DNA of 43,733 nt from Flavobacteriaceae bacterium (GCA_029252265.1 JAQXBT010000035.1:1-43733), one strand, 5' to 3'; counted from the stretch's first letter, positions 27,535 through 36,789 are shown. Program-made: numbers and translations. Notes: generated by a model not told the origin, from the letters alone.

Positions 27535-27560
27535 GAAAAGCCCGCAAAAGCGGGATTTTC
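27535..27560 (-). terminator. Rho-independent terminator after glyA (possibly bidirectional)
   Basis: The hairpin has stem CCCGC / GCGGG with an AAAA loop (plus strand), extended after one mismatch by GAAAA / TTTTC, and T-rich on both sides. It lies 23 nt past the glyA stop codon. Confidence 0.85.
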
Positions 27561-27582
27561 ATGATAACTAAATTATATTAGT

Positions 27583-28854
27583 TTAAGAAAACAACGGACG
27601 ATGACTCATCATCGCATTTACTTTTTCTGAGATTGCTTCAAGTTTTGCATCATCTTCATGATTATTAAGAACTTCATCAATCAGATCTACAATCATTTCC
27701 ATATCCGATTCTACCAATCCACGCGTGGTAATTGCGGGAGTACCCACTCTAATCCCAGAAGTGACAAATGGACTTTGTGTATCAAAAGGAACCATGTTCT
27801 TATTTACGGTAATATCTGCTTTTACGAGGGCTTTTTCGGCATCTTTTCCAGTGATGTTTTTATTTCTCAAATCAATCAACATCATGTGGTTATCAGTTCC
27901 ACCTGAAATTAAATGATAATCGCGTTTTACAAACGCTTTCGCCATGGCATCCGCATTTTTTTTCACTTGTAAAATATAATGTAAAAATTCATCGGACAGT
28001 GCTTCACCAAAAGCGATTGCTTTTCCAGCGATCACATGCTCTAAAGGTCCCCCTTGATTTCCAGGGAAAATTGCAGAATCCAATAAAGAAGACATCATAC
28101 GAACCTTTCCGGATTTTAAAGTGATACCAAAAGGATTTTCAAAATCTTTTCCCATCATAATCAATCCACCTCTTGGACCTCTTAAAGTCTTGTGCGTGGT
28201 GGTTGTAACAATATGGCAATGTGGTATTGGGTCATTTAAAAGACCCTTGGCAATCATCCCAGAAGGGTGAGAAATATCGGCTAATAAAATCGCACCAACA
28301 CTGTCTGCAATAACTCTAAATCGTTCAAAATCAATATCTCTTGAGTATGCAGAGGCACCTGCAATAATTAGTTTTGGTTGTTCTTTAGTGGCTATTTCTT
28401 GAATTTTATCATAGTTTAAAACGCCTGTTTCTTTTTCAACGCCGTAAAATACGGGATCGTACAAACGACCAGAAAAATTAACGGGTGATCCATGAGTCAG
28501 ATGTCCTCCGTGAGATAAGTCAAATCCTAAAATTTTATCACCGACTTTTAGACAGGCATGAAAGACAGCCGTATTGGCTTGACTACCAGAGTGAGGTTGA
28601 ACATTTGCCCACACCGCTCCAAAGAGTGTTTTGGCGCGATCAATGGCGATTAGTTCTACTTCATCGACCACTTCACAGCCACCATAATAGCGCTTTCCAG
28701 GGTAGCCTTCGGCGTATTTGTTGGTCAATACCGAACCGGTCGCTTCCATGACTTGTTCGCTTGTGAAATTTTCTGAAGCAATCAATTCAAGACCATTGAG
28801 TTGACGGCTTTTTTCAGCTTCAATTAATTCAAAAATTTGTTCGTCGCGTTGCAT
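27583..28854 (-). CDS. glyA: Serine hydroxymethyltransferase
   Basis: PLP enzyme interconverting serine plus tetrahydrofolate and glycine plus methylene-tetrahydrofolate. The protein has 423 residues, normal for bacterial GlyA. Motifs are [60 protein letters not shown] and the PLP lysine K222 in [14 protein letters not shown]. The -7 box TAAATTTG on the minus strand (28890 to 28883) lies 28 nt before the start, and a strong terminator follows the gene. It diverges from the threonine operon. Its product glycine feeds the glycine-cleavage protein GcvT, also encoded in this window. Confidence 0.97.
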   Translation of the reverse strand: MQRDEQIFELIEAEKSRQLNGLELIASENFTSEQVMEATGSVLTNKYAEGYPGKRYYGGCEVVDEVELIAIDRAKTLFGAVWANVQPHSGSQANTAVFHACLKVGDKILGFDLSHGGHLTHGSPVNFSGRLYDPVFYGVEKETGVLNYDKIQEIATKEQPKLIIAGASAYSRDIDFERFRVIADSVGAILLADISHPSGMIAKGLLNDPIPHCHIVTTTTHKTLRGPRGGLIMMGKDFENPFGITLKSGKVRMMSSLLDSAIFPGNQGGPLEHVIAGKAIAFGEALSDEFLHYILQVKKNADAMAKAFVKRDYHLISGGTDNHMMLIDLRNKNITGKDAEKALVKADITVNKNMVPFDTQSPFVTSGIRVGTPAITTRGLVESDMEMIVDLIDEVLNNHEDDAKLEAISEKVNAMMSHRPLFS

Positions 28855-28882
28855 ATGTTTTGTTTCAATAGGATTTATGCTG

Positions 28883-28890
28883 CAAATTTA
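28883..28890 (-). promoter_or_regulatory. Putative -7 promoter box for glyA
   Basis: The minus strand reads TAAATTTG, an exact match to TAnnTTTG, 28 nt upstream of the glyA ATG. No good -33 element is seen. Confidence 0.5.
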
Positions 28891-29119
28891 ATAATTAAGA
28901 TTAGATTATTTGATATAAAAACTTCATTTTGAATGATTATTTATTAAATAGTAATCAACATTTTAAGCTTATTATTTTTATTAAATAATTGCAATTTCAC
29001 ATGGGATTGATGAAAATTTAGCAAAGCCCCCCTTTTGCTTAATTATTAGAAAAATATACCCCCTAAATTCAATAATATGTAAAATTTAGATATTAATTTT
29101 TTTATACCTGTAAAAGTAA

Positions 29120-29127
29120 TACTTTTG
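29120..29127 (+). promoter_or_regulatory. Candidate distal -7 box for the thr operon
   Basis: TACTTTTG matches TAnnTTTG exactly. It is about 77 nt upstream of the leader-peptide ATG, and the -33 region is only a T run. Confidence 0.4.
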
Positions 29128-29177
29128 AATAGTAAATTATGATATAATGCGATATTCAAAAAATACTACAACTCTTT

Positions 29178-29185
29178 TAACTTTG
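29178..29185 (+). promoter_or_regulatory. Candidate proximal -7 box for the thr operon
   Basis: TAACTTTG matches TAnnTTTG exactly and ends 18 nt before the leader-peptide ATG at 29204, the spacing usual for other genes in this window. The -33 region lacks a clear TTG. Confidence 0.45.
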
Positions 29186-29203
29186 GAATCTATTCAAAGC
29201 AAT

Positions 29204-29263
29204 ATGATTATTGTAACTATTTCAACGATTATTAGCACCCTCATGGGTGCTACGATTATATAA
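29204..29263 (+). CDS. thrL: Candidate threonine operon leader peptide
   Basis: A 19-codon ORF, MIIVTISTIISTLMGATII, ending in TAA. Seven residues are Ile (six ATT, one ATA) and four are Thr (ACT, ACG, ACC, ACG), so 11 of 19 codons read the two amino acids that regulate thr operons in enterobacteria. It begins 18 nt after a TAnnTTTG box and ends 63 nt before thrA. An 8-bp perfect hairpin (29233-29252) lies within its 3' half. E. coli thrL is the known analogue in function and composition, but there is no sequence homology to rely on. Ile is frequent in AT-rich ORFs, so chance is not excluded; the Thr codons and the position are the stronger argument. Confidence 0.7.
   Translation: MIIVTISTIISTLMGATII
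29233..29252 (+). promoter_or_regulatory. Hairpin inside the thr leader ORF
   Basis: TAGCACCC and GGGTGCTA pair over 8 bp around a TCAT loop. It is the only GC-rich structure in the leader. No T run follows, so it is not a classical terminator; it may be an attenuation or pause element. Confidence 0.6.
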
Positions 29264-29277
29264 ATACCGTCCTAGTG

Positions 29278-29299
29278 TATTGTTTTATTCTAAACAATA
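29278..29299 (+). promoter_or_regulatory. AT-rich hairpin between the thr leader ORF and thrA
   Basis: TATTGTTT pairs with AAACAATA over 8 bp around a 6-nt loop, followed by TTTCAATT. It is thermodynamically weak. The 3' arm can also pair with TATTGT in the leader ORF (29209-29214). Confidence 0.35.
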
Positions 29300-29326
29300 T
29301 TTCAATTAAACATAAAAAAAATTACA

Positions 29327-31780
29327 ATGAAAGTTTTAAAATTTGGTGGAACATCTGTAGGTTCCGCAAAAAATATATCCAAGGTCATAAAAATAGTTAG
29401 GGAGGAATCTGCTACTGAAAATATTGCGGTTGTGGTATCTGCTGTGGGAGGCATTACAGACAAATTACTGATTGCTGCTGACAAAGCCATCAACAAAGAT
29501 CATAGCTATAAGCAAGATTTTGAGGCATTACGATTAAAACATATCGAAGTGATTGATGGGTTACTGAGCGGAGAAGTACACGAAATCACGACTGATATTG
29601 TTTTGAATCATTTATCAAAACTTGAGAAATTACTAGACGGTGTGTATTTGATTAACGAATTATCGCCTAAAACAACCGATAAACTTCTCAGTTTTGGAGA
29701 ATTGATCTCTTCCTTAATCATTTATGAGGCGATGAAGTCAAAAGGAATTAATGTTCAACTTAAAAATTCTCAAAACTTAATTGTAACGGATTCAAACTTT
29801 ACCAATGCAGCCGTTAATTTTGAAGAAACAAATGCCAATATCACCACCTATTTTGAAAGTAATAAAAAGATGGTCACCATTTTACCTGGGTTTATTTCCA
29901 AGTCAGAGAGTGATGAAATTACAACCTTAGGGCGTGGTGGATCGGATTATACAGCGGCAATCCTTGCGGCTGCACTGAATGCTAGTGTGCTTCAAATATG
30001 GACTGATGTCAGTGGTATGTTTACAACCAACCCAAAAATGGTAAAAAATGCGAAACCTATAAATAAATTATCCTATTTAGAGGCCATTGAATTATCTCAT
30101 TTTGGGGCGAAGGTATTGTATCCTCCAACGGTTCAGCCCGTTCTTAGAAAAGACATCCCCTTACTTATAAAAAACACATTAGCTCCAAAAGATCCAGGGA
30201 CCTTAATAACTAAAATTGTCGAAAACGGCCACCAATCTCCTATCAAAGGGATAAGTAATATTAATGATGTGTCGTTATTAACGCTTCAAGGAAATGGAAT
30301 GGTTGGGATTCCTGGATTTTCGAAACGGTTGTTTGAAACCTTAGCACATTCAAAAATAAATGTCATCATTATTACGCAAGCCTCTTCCGAACATTCGATC
30401 TGTATTGGAATTGCTGATAAAGATGCACCGTTAGCAAAAGCAGTGATTGATAAAGAGTTTGAAAATGAAATCTCATTATTTAAAATAGACCCATTAGGCA
30501 TTGAATCTCATTTATCAATCGTTGCAGTGATAGGCGACAAAATGAAAAGCCATCAAGGGATAAGCGGGAAAATGTTTAGTACGCTTGGTAAAAATAATGT
30601 CAATATTAGAGCCATTGCTCAAGGGGCTTCGGAACGAAATATCACAGCCGTCATTTCTAAATCGGATGTTAAAAAAGCACTTAATTGTTTGCATGAACAA
30701 TTTTTTGAAGAAGAAACAAAAGAAGTCAATTTATTTATTGCTGGTGTTGGAAATGTTGGGAAATCATTGATTGAGCAAATCAAGCAACAACAAAAATATA
30801 TAAAATCATCCTTAAAAATCAAGTTAAAGGTCATTGCACTTTCAAATTCTAGAACCATGATGTTTGATGAAAATGGATTGGATTTAGAGGACTGGGAATC
30901 CGTATTAAAAAATGGACAACCCACAGAACCAATGGCATTTTTTGAAGCAACTAAGAATCTTAATTTAAGAAATTCTATTTTTATAGATATCACAGCAAAT
31001 GAAGCCATTGCAAATACCTATTCTCATTATCTAAAACAGAGTATTTCAGTCGTAGCGTGTAATAAGATCGCATGTTCGAGTACCGTTGATAATTACAAGG
31101 AATTAAAGCAGCTTTCGCACAAATATAATGTGCCATTTTTGTTTGAAACCAATGTAGGTGCTGGTTTGCCCGTCATCGATACATTAAAACATTTAATTAA
31201 TTCTGGCGATAAAGTTCATACGATCAATGCCGTACTTTCAGGAAGTTTGAATTTTATTTTTAATAATTTTAATAAAAACACCACCTTTCATGATGTGGTA
31301 AAACAAGCACAAGCAGAAGGGTTTACAGAACCAGATCCAAGAATTGATTTGAGTGGGGTCGATGTAGCGCGAAAACTATTAATTTTAGCACGTGAAAGTG
31401 GTGAGATGTTAGAAATGGATGCCATTGAAAATGACCCGTTTCTACCCAAAGAATGTATGGAAGCGGCTTCGGTAGAATTGTTTTATGAAACCTTAAAAAC
31501 GAATGAAGCTGTTTTTCAAAAACTTTTTTCATTGGCAGAATCAAACCAATGTAAATTAAAATATGTCGCAGCGTTTAAAGACGGTAAATCTAAAGTAGGA
31601 TTGCAAGAGATTCCCGCGGGTCACCCGTTTTATAATCTTGAAGGAAAAGATAATATTGTGATGTTTTACACCAATCGTTATTCCGATCAACCCATGATTA
31701 TTAAAGGCGCTGGTGCAGGATCAGAAGTCACCGCATCTGGTTTATTTGCAGATATCATTAGAATTTCAAACACGAACTAA
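29327..31780 (+). CDS. thrA: Bifunctional aspartate kinase / homoserine dehydrogenase I
   Basis: Protein of 817 residues fusing the first and third steps from aspartate to homoserine. The kinase domain begins with KFGGTSVGS (5-13) and has TTLGRGGSDYTAA; an ACT regulatory region follows (about 320-460, with VSLLTLQGNGMVGIPG and NVNIRAIAQGASERNITAVI). The NAD(P) site of homoserine dehydrogenase is FIAGVGNVGKS (near 470), followed by the catalytic region with NAVLSGSLNFIFN and FTEPDPRIDLSGVDVARKLLILAR. The ACT domains usually give feedback inhibition by threonine. It overlaps thrB by one base (TAATG). An Ile/Thr-rich leader ORF lies upstream. Confidence 0.97.
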   Translation: MKVLKFGGTSVGSAKNISKVIKIVREESATENIAVVVSAVGGITDKLLIAADKAINKDHSYKQDFEALRLKHIEVIDGLLSGEVHEITTDIVLNHLSKLEKLLDGVYLINELSPKTTDKLLSFGELISSLIIYEAMKSKGINVQLKNSQNLIVTDSNFTNAAVNFEETNANITTYFESNKKMVTILPGFISKSESDEITTLGRGGSDYTAAILAAALNASVLQIWTDVSGMFTTNPKMVKNAKPINKLSYLEAIELSHFGAKVLYPPTVQPVLRKDIPLLIKNTLAPKDPGTLITKIVENGHQSPIKGISNINDVSLLTLQGNGMVGIPGFSKRLFETLAHSKINVIIITQASSEHSICIGIADKDAPLAKAVIDKEFENEISLFKIDPLGIESHLSIVAVIGDKMKSHQGISGKMFSTLGKNNVNIRAIAQGASERNITAVISKSDVKKALNCLHEQFFEEETKEVNLFIAGVGNVGKSLIEQIKQQQKYIKSSLKIKLKVIALSNSRTMMFDENGLDLEDWESVLKNGQPTEPMAFFEATKNLNLRNSIFIDITANEAIANTYSHYLKQSISVVACNKIACSSTVDNYKELKQLSHKYNVPFLFETNVGAGLPVIDTLKHLINSGDKVHTINAVLSGSLNFIFNNFNKNTTFHDVVKQAQAEGFTEPDPRIDLSGVDVARKLLILARESGEMLEMDAIENDPFLPKECMEAASVELFYETLKTNEAVFQKLFSLAESNQCKLKYVAAFKDGKSKVGLQEIPAGHPFYNLEGKDNIVMFYTNRYSDQPMIIKGAGAGSEVTASGLFADIIRISNTN

Positions 31781-32703
31781 TGAACGAAGTTAAACTATTT
31801 TCTCCCGCAACTGTGGCCAATGTGTCCTGTGGATTTGATGTTTTGGGATTTTGTCTCGATGCAATTGGAGATGAAATGATTGTTCGTAAAACGACAGAGA
31901 AAGGGATTAAAATCACTAAAATTGAAGGCTATGACCTTCCGTTTGAAGTTGAAAAAAATGTCGCAGGTGTTTCGGCACTTGCCATGTATCACGATGCGAA
32001 TCCCGATTGTGGGTTTGAAATCGAAATTTATAAACATATTAAACCAGGAAGTGGCGTAGGTAGCAGTTCTGCAAGTGCTGCTGGAAGTGTGTATGGAATG
32101 AATGTTTTGCTTGGAAATCCTTACTCTGCTCTAGAACTTACGGCCTTTGCTATGAAAGGTGAAGCCGTCGCAAGTCAATGTGAGCACGCCGATAATATTG
32201 CTCCTACCCTGTTTGGTGGGTTTACGTTGGTGAAAAGTTTAGCGCCTTTAGAAGTGCTTCAAATCCCTACACCTGCAGATTTATTTGCAGTGGTGATTCA
32301 TCCTCAGATAGAAATAAAAACAGCCGATGCCCGCAAAATACTGCCAGAAACGATTTCTTTAAAAAATGCAATCACACAGTGGTCTAATGTAGGGAGCTTG
32401 ATTCATGGTTTACATACCAACGATTATGAACTCATAAGTCGTTCTTTAAACGATGTGGTGGTTGAACCTTTTAGAAGTCAATTAATCCCTGGATTTGAGA
32501 GTATCAAAAAAGCGGCTTTAGAAAGTGGCGCTTTGGGAACTGGAATCTCTGGTTCTGGTCCTTCAGTTTTTAATCTGTGTAAAAGTGAAGCAACAGCCCT
32601 TCAAGTTGAACAGACGATTAGAAATACTTACAAAACACAAGAGATTCCGTTTGAAATATATGTTTCAAAAATTAACTTAGACGGCATAAAACAAATAAAC
32701 TAA
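31780..32703 (+). CDS. thrB: Homoserine kinase
   Basis: GHMP-family kinase phosphorylating homoserine with ATP. The protein has 307 residues, normal for ThrB. Visible motifs are the N-terminal FSPATVANVSCGFDVLGF, the ATP-binding KPGSGVGSSSASAAG (near residue 90) and the C-terminal LGTGISGSGPSVF. The ATG overlaps the thrA stop codon (TAATG), and thrC begins 8 nt downstream, so thrABC form one translational unit. No irregularities seen. Confidence 0.97.
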   Translation: MNEVKLFSPATVANVSCGFDVLGFCLDAIGDEMIVRKTTEKGIKITKIEGYDLPFEVEKNVAGVSALAMYHDANPDCGFEIEIYKHIKPGSGVGSSSASAAGSVYGMNVLLGNPYSALELTAFAMKGEAVASQCEHADNIAPTLFGGFTLVKSLAPLEVLQIPTPADLFAVVIHPQIEIKTADARKILPETISLKNAITQWSNVGSLIHGLHTNDYELISRSLNDVVVEPFRSQLIPGFESIKKAALESGALGTGISGSGPSVFNLCKSEATALQVEQTIRNTYKTQEIPFEIYVSKINLDGIKQIN

Positions 32704-32711
32704 TACGAGCA

Positions 32712-34007
32712 ATGAATTATTATAGTTTAAATAAAATCGCAGCAGACACCACATTTGAAAATGCGGTCATCAAAGGGTTGGCACCAGATAGGGGTTTGTA
32801 TTTCCCTGAAAGCATCACCCCTTTAGATCCCTCCTTTTTTGAGAACATCGAAGCTCTTTCTAATGAAGACATCGCCTTTGAAGCGATCCAACAATTTATC
32901 AGTCCAGAAATACCTGAAGCTGTTTTAAAAACCATCGTCTCCGAAACTCTTAGTTTTGATTTTCCGATTGTAAAACTTACGGAGTCCATTTCAACATTAG
33001 AGCTTTTTCATGGTCCAACCATGGCTTTTAAAGATGTTGGGGCTCGATTTATGGCAAGATGTTTAGGGTATTTTAATCAAAATAATTCCAATGAAGTCAC
33101 TGTATTGGTGGCTACGTCTGGAGATACCGGCGGTGCAGTGGCGAATGGCTTTTTGGGCGTTAAAGGGGTAAGAGTGGTAATATTGTACCCAAGAGGAAAA
33201 GTTAGTAATATTCAAGAAAAACAATTAACGACTTTAGGTCAAAACATTACAGCTTTGGAAGTCGATGGGACTTTTGATGATTGTCAGGAGATGGTTAAAA
33301 GAGCATTTATTGATGATGAACTCACTTCAAAAATGCAATTAACATCTGCCAATTCGATCAATGTGGCGCGATGGCTTCCACAATTGTTTTATTTCATGTT
33401 TGCTTACAAACAGTTGAAAAAAAATCATAAAGAAATTGTTTTTTCAGTGCCAAGTGGGAATTTCGGAAATGTATGCGCTGGAATGATTGCACAAAAACTA
33501 GGTTTGCCAATTAAACATTTTATTGCCTCTAACAATGATAATAATGTGGTAACCCGATTCTTAAAATCCAACTCTTACGATCCAAAACCATCAGTACAAA
33601 CGGTTAGTAATGCGATGGATGTAGGAAACCCAAGTAACTTTATTCGTATTCAAGCCATTTATAAAAATGACTTCGAAACCTTAAAATCAAATCTTTCCTC
33701 GTATAGTTTTACAGACGAAGAAACTAAAAAAGCATTGGATGAAATTTATACAACCACAAATTATATTGCAGATCCTCATGGAGCGGTCGGCTATTTGGGA
33801 TGTAAATCGTATTTAAAAACCAATCCAAAAGCCCATTGTGTGTTTTTAGAAACAGCGCATCCAACTAAGTTTTTGGATGTGGTTAAAGAAGTTATCGACG
33901 CCGATATTCCATTACCTTCACAAATACAATCGGTCATTGATAAACAAAAAGTCGCCACTGAAATTAAAGACTATTCAGAATTTAAAGCATTTTTAACGCA
34001 GGTATAA
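32712..34007 (+). CDS. thrC: Threonine synthase
   Basis: PLP enzyme converting O-phosphohomoserine to threonine. The protein has 431 residues, matching the shorter E. coli-type ThrC. Motifs are the N-terminal LAPDRGLYFPES, LFHGPTMAFKDVGARFMA with PLP lysine K107, ATSGDTGGAVANGF, TSANSINVARWLPQ, and VPSGNFGNVCAG for phosphate binding. It is the last gene of thrABC. The next gene, gcvT, starts 55 nt downstream behind its own candidate -7 boxes. Confidence 0.97.
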   Translation: MNYYSLNKIAADTTFENAVIKGLAPDRGLYFPESITPLDPSFFENIEALSNEDIAFEAIQQFISPEIPEAVLKTIVSETLSFDFPIVKLTESISTLELFHGPTMAFKDVGARFMARCLGYFNQNNSNEVTVLVATSGDTGGAVANGFLGVKGVRVVILYPRGKVSNIQEKQLTTLGQNITALEVDGTFDDCQEMVKRAFIDDELTSKMQLTSANSINVARWLPQLFYFMFAYKQLKKNHKEIVFSVPSGNFGNVCAGMIAQKLGLPIKHFIASNNDNNVVTRFLKSNSYDPKPSVQTVSNAMDVGNPSNFIRIQAIYKNDFETLKSNLSSYSFTDEETKKALDEIYTTTNYIADPHGAVGYLGCKSYLKTNPKAHCVFLETAHPTKFLDVVKEVIDADIPLPSQIQSVIDKQKVATEIKDYSEFKAFLTQV

Positions 34008-34021
34008 TCCGTATCGATTCC

Positions 34022-34039
34022 TATTTTTGATTAGATTTG
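34022..34039 (+). promoter_or_regulatory. Two candidate -7 boxes for gcvT
   Basis: TATTTTTG (34022-34029) and TAGATTTG (34032-34039) both match TAnnTTTG in the 55-nt gap between thrC and gcvT (ATG 34063). No convincing -33 TTG accompanies either. They suggest gcvT can be transcribed apart from thrABC. Confidence 0.45.
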
Positions 34040-34062
34040 TAATCCTATAAATTTAATTAATT

Positions 34063-35148
34063 ATGAAAACGATTGCACTCCAGTCTACGCACGAAGCATT
34101 AGGCGCAAAAATGGTTCCATTTGCAGGGTACACTATGCCTGTCCAATACGTGGGCGTAAATGCCGAACATGAAACCGTTAGAAATGGCGTGGGAGTGTTT
34201 GATGTTTCACATATGGGCGAATTCCTTATTGAGGGTCCAAATGCACTAGAGCTTATTCAGTCTGTTTCCTCTAACGATGCTTCTAAATTATCCATCGGAA
34301 AAGCGCAATACAGTTGTTTACCAAATGAAACTGGCGGCATTGTCGATGATTTAATCATCTATAAAATCAAAGAGGACACGTATTTATTGGTGGTAAATGC
34401 CAGTAATATCGAAAAAGACTGGAATTGGATTGTGTCAAAAAACACAATGGGCGCTGAACTAAAAAACATTAGCGAAGCCTATTCATTATTAGCTATTCAA
34501 GGCCCCAAAGCTGTGGAAGCCATGCAATCCTTATCAAGTGTAGATTTAGCTTCCATTGAGTTCTATAATTTTGTGGTAGCTGATTTCGCCGATATTGAAC
34601 ACGTTATCATTTCAGCGACTGGATATACAGGAAGTGGTGGGTTTGAAATTTACTGTAAGAATTCTGAAGTTCAACAAGTTTGGGATAACGTATTTGAAGC
34701 TGGTGCTTCCTTTGGCATAAAGCCGATAGGCTTAGCCGCTCGTGATACCTTACGATTAGAAATGGGGTATTGCTTGTATGGTAATGATATTGATGACCAG
34801 ACCTCACCTATCGAAGCAGGATTGGGTTGGATTACTAAGTTTTCAAAACCATTTACGAATTCTGAAGCACTTAAAATTGAAAAACAAGAAGGTCCAAAAC
34901 GTCGCTTAGTAGGCTTTGAATTAGTAGAACGTGGCATCCCCCGAAAAGATTACAACATAGAAGATACTTCCGGAAATGTTATAGGGATAGTAACTTCGGG
35001 AACCATGGCACCATCTATTGGGAAAGGGATTGGAATGGGCTATGTCTTATCCGATCATGCAGCCGTTGGAACAGAGGTTCGTATTGCAATTCGAAAACAA
35101 AAAATACATGCCAAGGTTGTAAAACTTCCATTTTACAAACACAAATAA
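34063..35148 (+). CDS. gcvT: Aminomethyltransferase, glycine cleavage T protein
   Basis: Transfers the methylene group from the lipoyl H protein to tetrahydrofolate with release of ammonia. The protein has 361 residues, usual for GcvT. Features are the N-terminal [20 protein letters not shown], the folate-site region [37 protein letters not shown], the [17 protein letters not shown] segment and a C-terminal [21 protein letters not shown] domain. No gcvH or gcvP is in the window. It has candidate promoter boxes of its own, and the SDR gene follows after 9 nt. Confidence 0.96.
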   Translation: MKTIALQSTHEALGAKMVPFAGYTMPVQYVGVNAEHETVRNGVGVFDVSHMGEFLIEGPNALELIQSVSSNDASKLSIGKAQYSCLPNETGGIVDDLIIYKIKEDTYLLVVNASNIEKDWNWIVSKNTMGAELKNISEAYSLLAIQGPKAVEAMQSLSSVDLASIEFYNFVVADFADIEHVIISATGYTGSGGFEIYCKNSEVQQVWDNVFEAGASFGIKPIGLAARDTLRLEMGYCLYGNDIDDQTSPIEAGLGWITKFSKPFTNSEALKIEKQEGPKRRLVGFELVERGIPRKDYNIEDTSGNVIGIVTSGTMAPSIGKGIGMGYVLSDHAAVGTEVRIAIRKQKIHAKVVKLPFYKHK

Positions 35149-35157
35149 TAGAAAGGA

Positions 35158-35985
35158 ATGGGTTTATTTAAAAAACACCGTATTCTAATTTTAGGCGTAA
35201 GTGGCTTTTTAGGGGGTGCTATTTATAAAGAACTCTGCTCCTATTATAAAACCTTTGGAACGTATCGAACTAGCAACTCAACACTTGAAAAAAACAAACT
35301 ATTTTATAATTATAATTTTGAAGAAGATGATATATACGAGGTTTTAAATGTAGTGAAACCAACCATTGTAATTTCTGCTTTAAGAGGCGAATTTCCTGCC
35401 CAGATTACAGCGCATAAACATCTTTATGAGTACATTTCAAATCAAAAAAAATGTAAAATCATCTTTTTATCCTCTGCAAATGTATTTGATGCCTACAGTA
35501 AATTTCCAAGTTATGAAAATGACACCACGCTTAGTAACAGTATTTATGGGCATTTTAAAATTCGTCTTGAGCAATTATTTTTAAAACTACCTCGCAAAAA
35601 AGTTGCTATCATCCGTTTACCAATGGTTTTTGGTCCACAATCGCCCCGCATCAATGAACTCCATTTATTACTCAAATTAGAGGAACCTATTGAGTTATTT
35701 CCAAATCTAATCATGAATGTCACTACAGAAAAAAAAGTAACGCAACAATTGCATTATATCATCAACAGAAACAAATTTGGCATTTTTCATTTAGGAAGTA
35801 AAGACTTGGTACATCATGATGATTTCATAAAAGATCTAGTCACAAAAATGGGTGCTCATAATCCGAAGTTTAAACATGTCTATACAACGAATGATGAGCG
35901 GTATTTAGCTGTTTTACCCAAGGAAAACACACTGCCAAAACACCTTCAAATGTACAGCGACGATATCTTTGAAGATATGATTTGA
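35158..35985 (+). CDS. NAD(P)-dependent sugar-nucleotide reductase/epimerase-like protein (SDR, RmlD-like)
   Basis: Protein of 275 residues of the extended short-chain dehydrogenase fold. The dinucleotide loop is ILGVSGFLGGAIYKEL near the N-terminus; IFLSSANVFDA precedes the catalytic pair in SIYGHFKIRLEQ (Tyr and Lys of YxxxK), and LPMVFGP follows. The pattern resembles RmlD (dTDP-4-dehydrorhamnose reductase), but the C-terminus is short and no rhamnose genes lie nearby, so the substrate is open. It starts 9 nt after gcvT and is probably co-transcribed with it. Confidence is high for the fold and low for a specific reaction. Confidence 0.85.
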   Translation: MGLFKKHRILILGVSGFLGGAIYKELCSYYKTFGTYRTSNSTLEKNKLFYNYNFEEDDIYEVLNVVKPTIVISALRGEFPAQITAHKHLYEYISNQKKCKIIFLSSANVFDAYSKFPSYENDTTLSNSIYGHFKIRLEQLFLKLPRKKVAIIRLPMVFGPQSPRINELHLLLKLEEPIELFPNLIMNVTTEKKVTQQLHYIINRNKFGIFHLGSKDLVHHDDFIKDLVTKMGAHNPKFKHVYTTNDERYLAVLPKENTLPKHLQMYSDDIFEDMI

Positions 35986-36004
35986 CGTTTTATGTCTGAT
36001 TAAA

Positions 36005-36035
36005 TTTGTTTTTCATCCTAGCATTTATATTTTTG
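36005..36035 (+). promoter_or_regulatory. Promoter of yebC
   Basis: TTTG (36005-36008), a 19-nt spacer and TATTTTTG (36028-36035) form a complete match to the Bacteroidota promoter consensus. The ATG at 36066 would give a leader of about 25 nt. Confidence 0.75.
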
Positions 36036-36065
36036 TTGAACATTACTTAGAACACACTAGAATTT

Positions 36066-36776
36066 ATGGGAAGAGCTTTTGAATTTCGTAAAGCAAGAAA
36101 AATGAAGCGTTGGTCAGCAATGAGCAAGGCATTTACACGAATTGGAAAAGATATCGTTATGGCCGTCAAAGAAGGGGGGCCTGATCCGGATACTAATTCT
36201 AGATTAAGAGCGGTCATTCAAAACGGAAAGGCCGTGAATATGCCCAAGGACAATATTGAACGTGCTATTAAACGTGCAAGTGATAAGAGTCAAGGGGATT
36301 ATAAAGAAGTCTTGTTTGAAGGTTATGCGCCTCATGGGATTGCAATTTTAGTTGAAACGGCCACTGATAACAATACACGTACCGTTGCTAATGTTAGAAG
36401 TTTTTTTAATAAATGTAATGGGAGTTTAGGAACCTCAGGATCTGTAGTGTTTATGTTTGATCACAGCTGTAATTTCAGAATTAATGCAGACGGATTGGAT
36501 GTTGAGGACATTGAACTTGAATTTATCGATTTTGGAGCTGAAGAAGTCTTTGCTGACGATGATGGGATTTTGATCTATGCACCATTTGAAAGTTTTGGTG
36601 CTATTCAGGCCGAATTAGAATCACGTGAGATTGAAATTCTTTCTTCTGGATTTGAACGGATTCCTCAAGTCACCAAACCATTAGATGAGACACAAGTTGC
36701 TGATGTTGAAAAGTTATTAGAAAAATTAGAAGAAGATGATGATGTACAATTTGTGTATCACACCATGCAAGAGTAA
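36066..36776 (+). CDS. yebC: YebC/PmpR family protein (TACO1 family)
   Basis: Protein of 236 residues, full length for the family. The N-terminus MGRAFEFRKARKMKRWSAMS is a flavobacterial form of the usual GHSKW start; family motifs follow in FTRIGKDIVMAVKEGGPDPDTNSRLR, AKNMPKDNIERAIKRA-type (here AVNMPKDNIERAIKR), YEGYAPHGIAILVE-type and GSLGTSGSVVFMFD. Members have been described as DNA-binding regulators and, more recently, as factors easing translation of proline-rich stretches. It has its own strong promoter. Its stop codon abuts the stop codon of the convergent acyltransferase gene. Confidence 0.93.
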   Translation: MGRAFEFRKARKMKRWSAMSKAFTRIGKDIVMAVKEGGPDPDTNSRLRAVIQNGKAVNMPKDNIERAIKRASDKSQGDYKEVLFEGYAPHGIAILVETATDNNTRTVANVRSFFNKCNGSLGTSGSVVFMFDHSCNFRINADGLDVEDIELEFIDFGAEEVFADDDGILIYAPFESFGAIQAELESREIEILSSGFERIPQVTKPLDETQVADVEKLLEKLEEDDDVQFVYHTMQE

Positions 36777-36789
36777 TTAAGAATACTCT
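36770..36789. repeat. Inverted repeat spanning two convergent stop codons
   Basis: AGAGTA and TACTCT (6 bp) flank an 8-nt loop holding the abutting stop codons of yebC and the acyltransferase gene. No T run follows on either strand, so termination activity is doubtful. Confidence 0.4.

Larger units (their letters stand above)
28891..29203. other. Upstream region of the threonine operon
   Basis: 313 bases of AT-rich sequence between glyA and the proposed thr leader peptide. It contains two candidate plus-strand -7 boxes (29120-29127 and 29178-29185), described separately. No protein gene or structured RNA family is recognised here. Confidence 0.6.

Noticed and set aside
34008-34062. Glycine riboswitch upstream of gcvT
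   Set aside because: The gap is 55 nt, too short for the aptamer, and it is filled by -7 boxes.
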